Source: Saururus chinensis
Taxonomy: Eukaryota > Streptophyta > Magnoliopsida > Piperales > Saururaceae
Direction of reading: 5' to 3'
Length of the DNA stretch: 64,000 bases
NCBI GenBank assembly: GCA_035235625.1
Contig: CP141141.1
Location: forward strand, 47,143,719-47,207,718
The notes beneath the pieces are model-generated. The model searched no databases and was not told where the DNA came from. It saw nothing but the letters and a program-made list of their open reading frames with translations. The position numbers were made by a program, and so were the translations under genes. Numbering within the stretch: position 1 is the stretch's first letter; every line of letters begins with the position of its first letter. Of this stretch, positions 63,580 through 64,000 are shown piece by piece.

Positions 63580-64000
63580 TAGGGGGTGCTTCACGGGTTG
63601 GGTTGAGTCGGGTATTGTAAGACCCGACCCGACCCAAGATAAGAACCGAGATTTATAAACCCAACCCGACCCGAGATTATACCCAAAAATCTTAAAACCC
63701 GACCCGACTTATAGTAAAACCCGAGATACCCGGGAACCCGAGATAAGAACCGAAATCTTATCTCAGGTCATGTCTGTTCCCAAAAACCAAGTTAATTACA
63801 AGTAACAACACCGCAACATTGACATTCACAGGGTAATGAAGGATTAAAACATAGATAAAATCACAAAGCTCACATTTTTGGCAGTTGTAGTCGATTTCCA
63901 GGACAACCCATTTGCAGTGAGAGTGAGGACAACCTCTCTGACGTGATCCAAGAAGATATTCAAACTCATGAGCTTCAGATGTCGACAGGCGAATCAGAAA
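63580..64000. mobile_element. Start of a hAT-like element, runs past the window end
   Basis: TAGGGGGTGCTTCACGGGTTGGG is followed by repeated ACCCGACCCGAC words and their inverses to about 63770. This is the standard end of plant hAT elements: a TAGGGGTG terminus, then subterminal GGGTCGGG repeats. The remaining 220 bases show no transposase that I can recognise. Confidence 0.55.

Overview
This is nuclear DNA of a flowering plant. It is AT-rich, its genes have GT-AG introns, and its gene set is plant-specific: three PLS-class pentatricopeptide repeat (PPR) genes, a class III peroxidase, a chloroplast FTSHI-type pseudo-protease, a plant class-P alcohol dehydrogenase and chromatin assembly factor FAS2. 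It also holds plant Copia and Ty3/gypsy fossils, Stowaway-like MITEs and hAT-like elements. I cannot name the species.

Layout. 1-9.4 kb: a truncated copy of two FAS2 exons, a small gene resembling TED6/TED7 behind a tandemly duplicated promoter, a PPR gene (minus), then intact 12-exon FAS2 (minus). 9.4-13.7 kb: gene-poor, with a mirrored ATT/AAT microsatellite, a hAT-like element, a palindromic MITE and a possible LTR remnant. 13.8-18.1 kb: 9-exon ADH (minus) head-to-head with an intronless MAPKKK-like kinase (plus) whose promoter carries a 198-bp tandem duplication. 18.3-26.1 kb: nested retrotransposon fossils, a Ty3/gypsy element with a 2.6-kb LTR inside a Copia remnant. 26.1-27.9 kb: a cluster of broken host-gene fragments (ADH, RNA polymerase I/III subunit RPAC1, and one uncertain). 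29-31 kb: MITEs and a tRNA-Trp(CCA) gene. 31.9-39.4 kb: a Peroxidase 43-like gene (plus), convergent with a PPR gene (minus), then a hAT-like element full of MITEs and a third PPR gene (plus). 42.2-54.8 kb: 16-exon FTSHI4 (minus), whose introns hold a LINE remnant and other insertions. 55.5-60.7 kb: an old Copia element with both LTRs (minus). 60.7-64 kb: gene-poor, with two MITEs, a hairpin and the start of a hAT-like element.

The genes form no operon or pathway. FTSHI4 acts in the chloroplast and PPR proteins usually act in organelle RNA processing; FAS2 acts in nuclear chromatin; ADH is cytosolic; the peroxidase is secreted. I found no convincing new multi-gene system. The most notable observations are a family of five ~200-bp palindromic elements, tandem promoter duplications in front of two unrelated genes, a cluster of intron-bearing gene fragments, partial copies of two genes (FAS2, ADH) whose intact copies lie in the same window, and a peroxidase with Asn in place of the near-invariant distal Phe and an intron that can be read through in frame.
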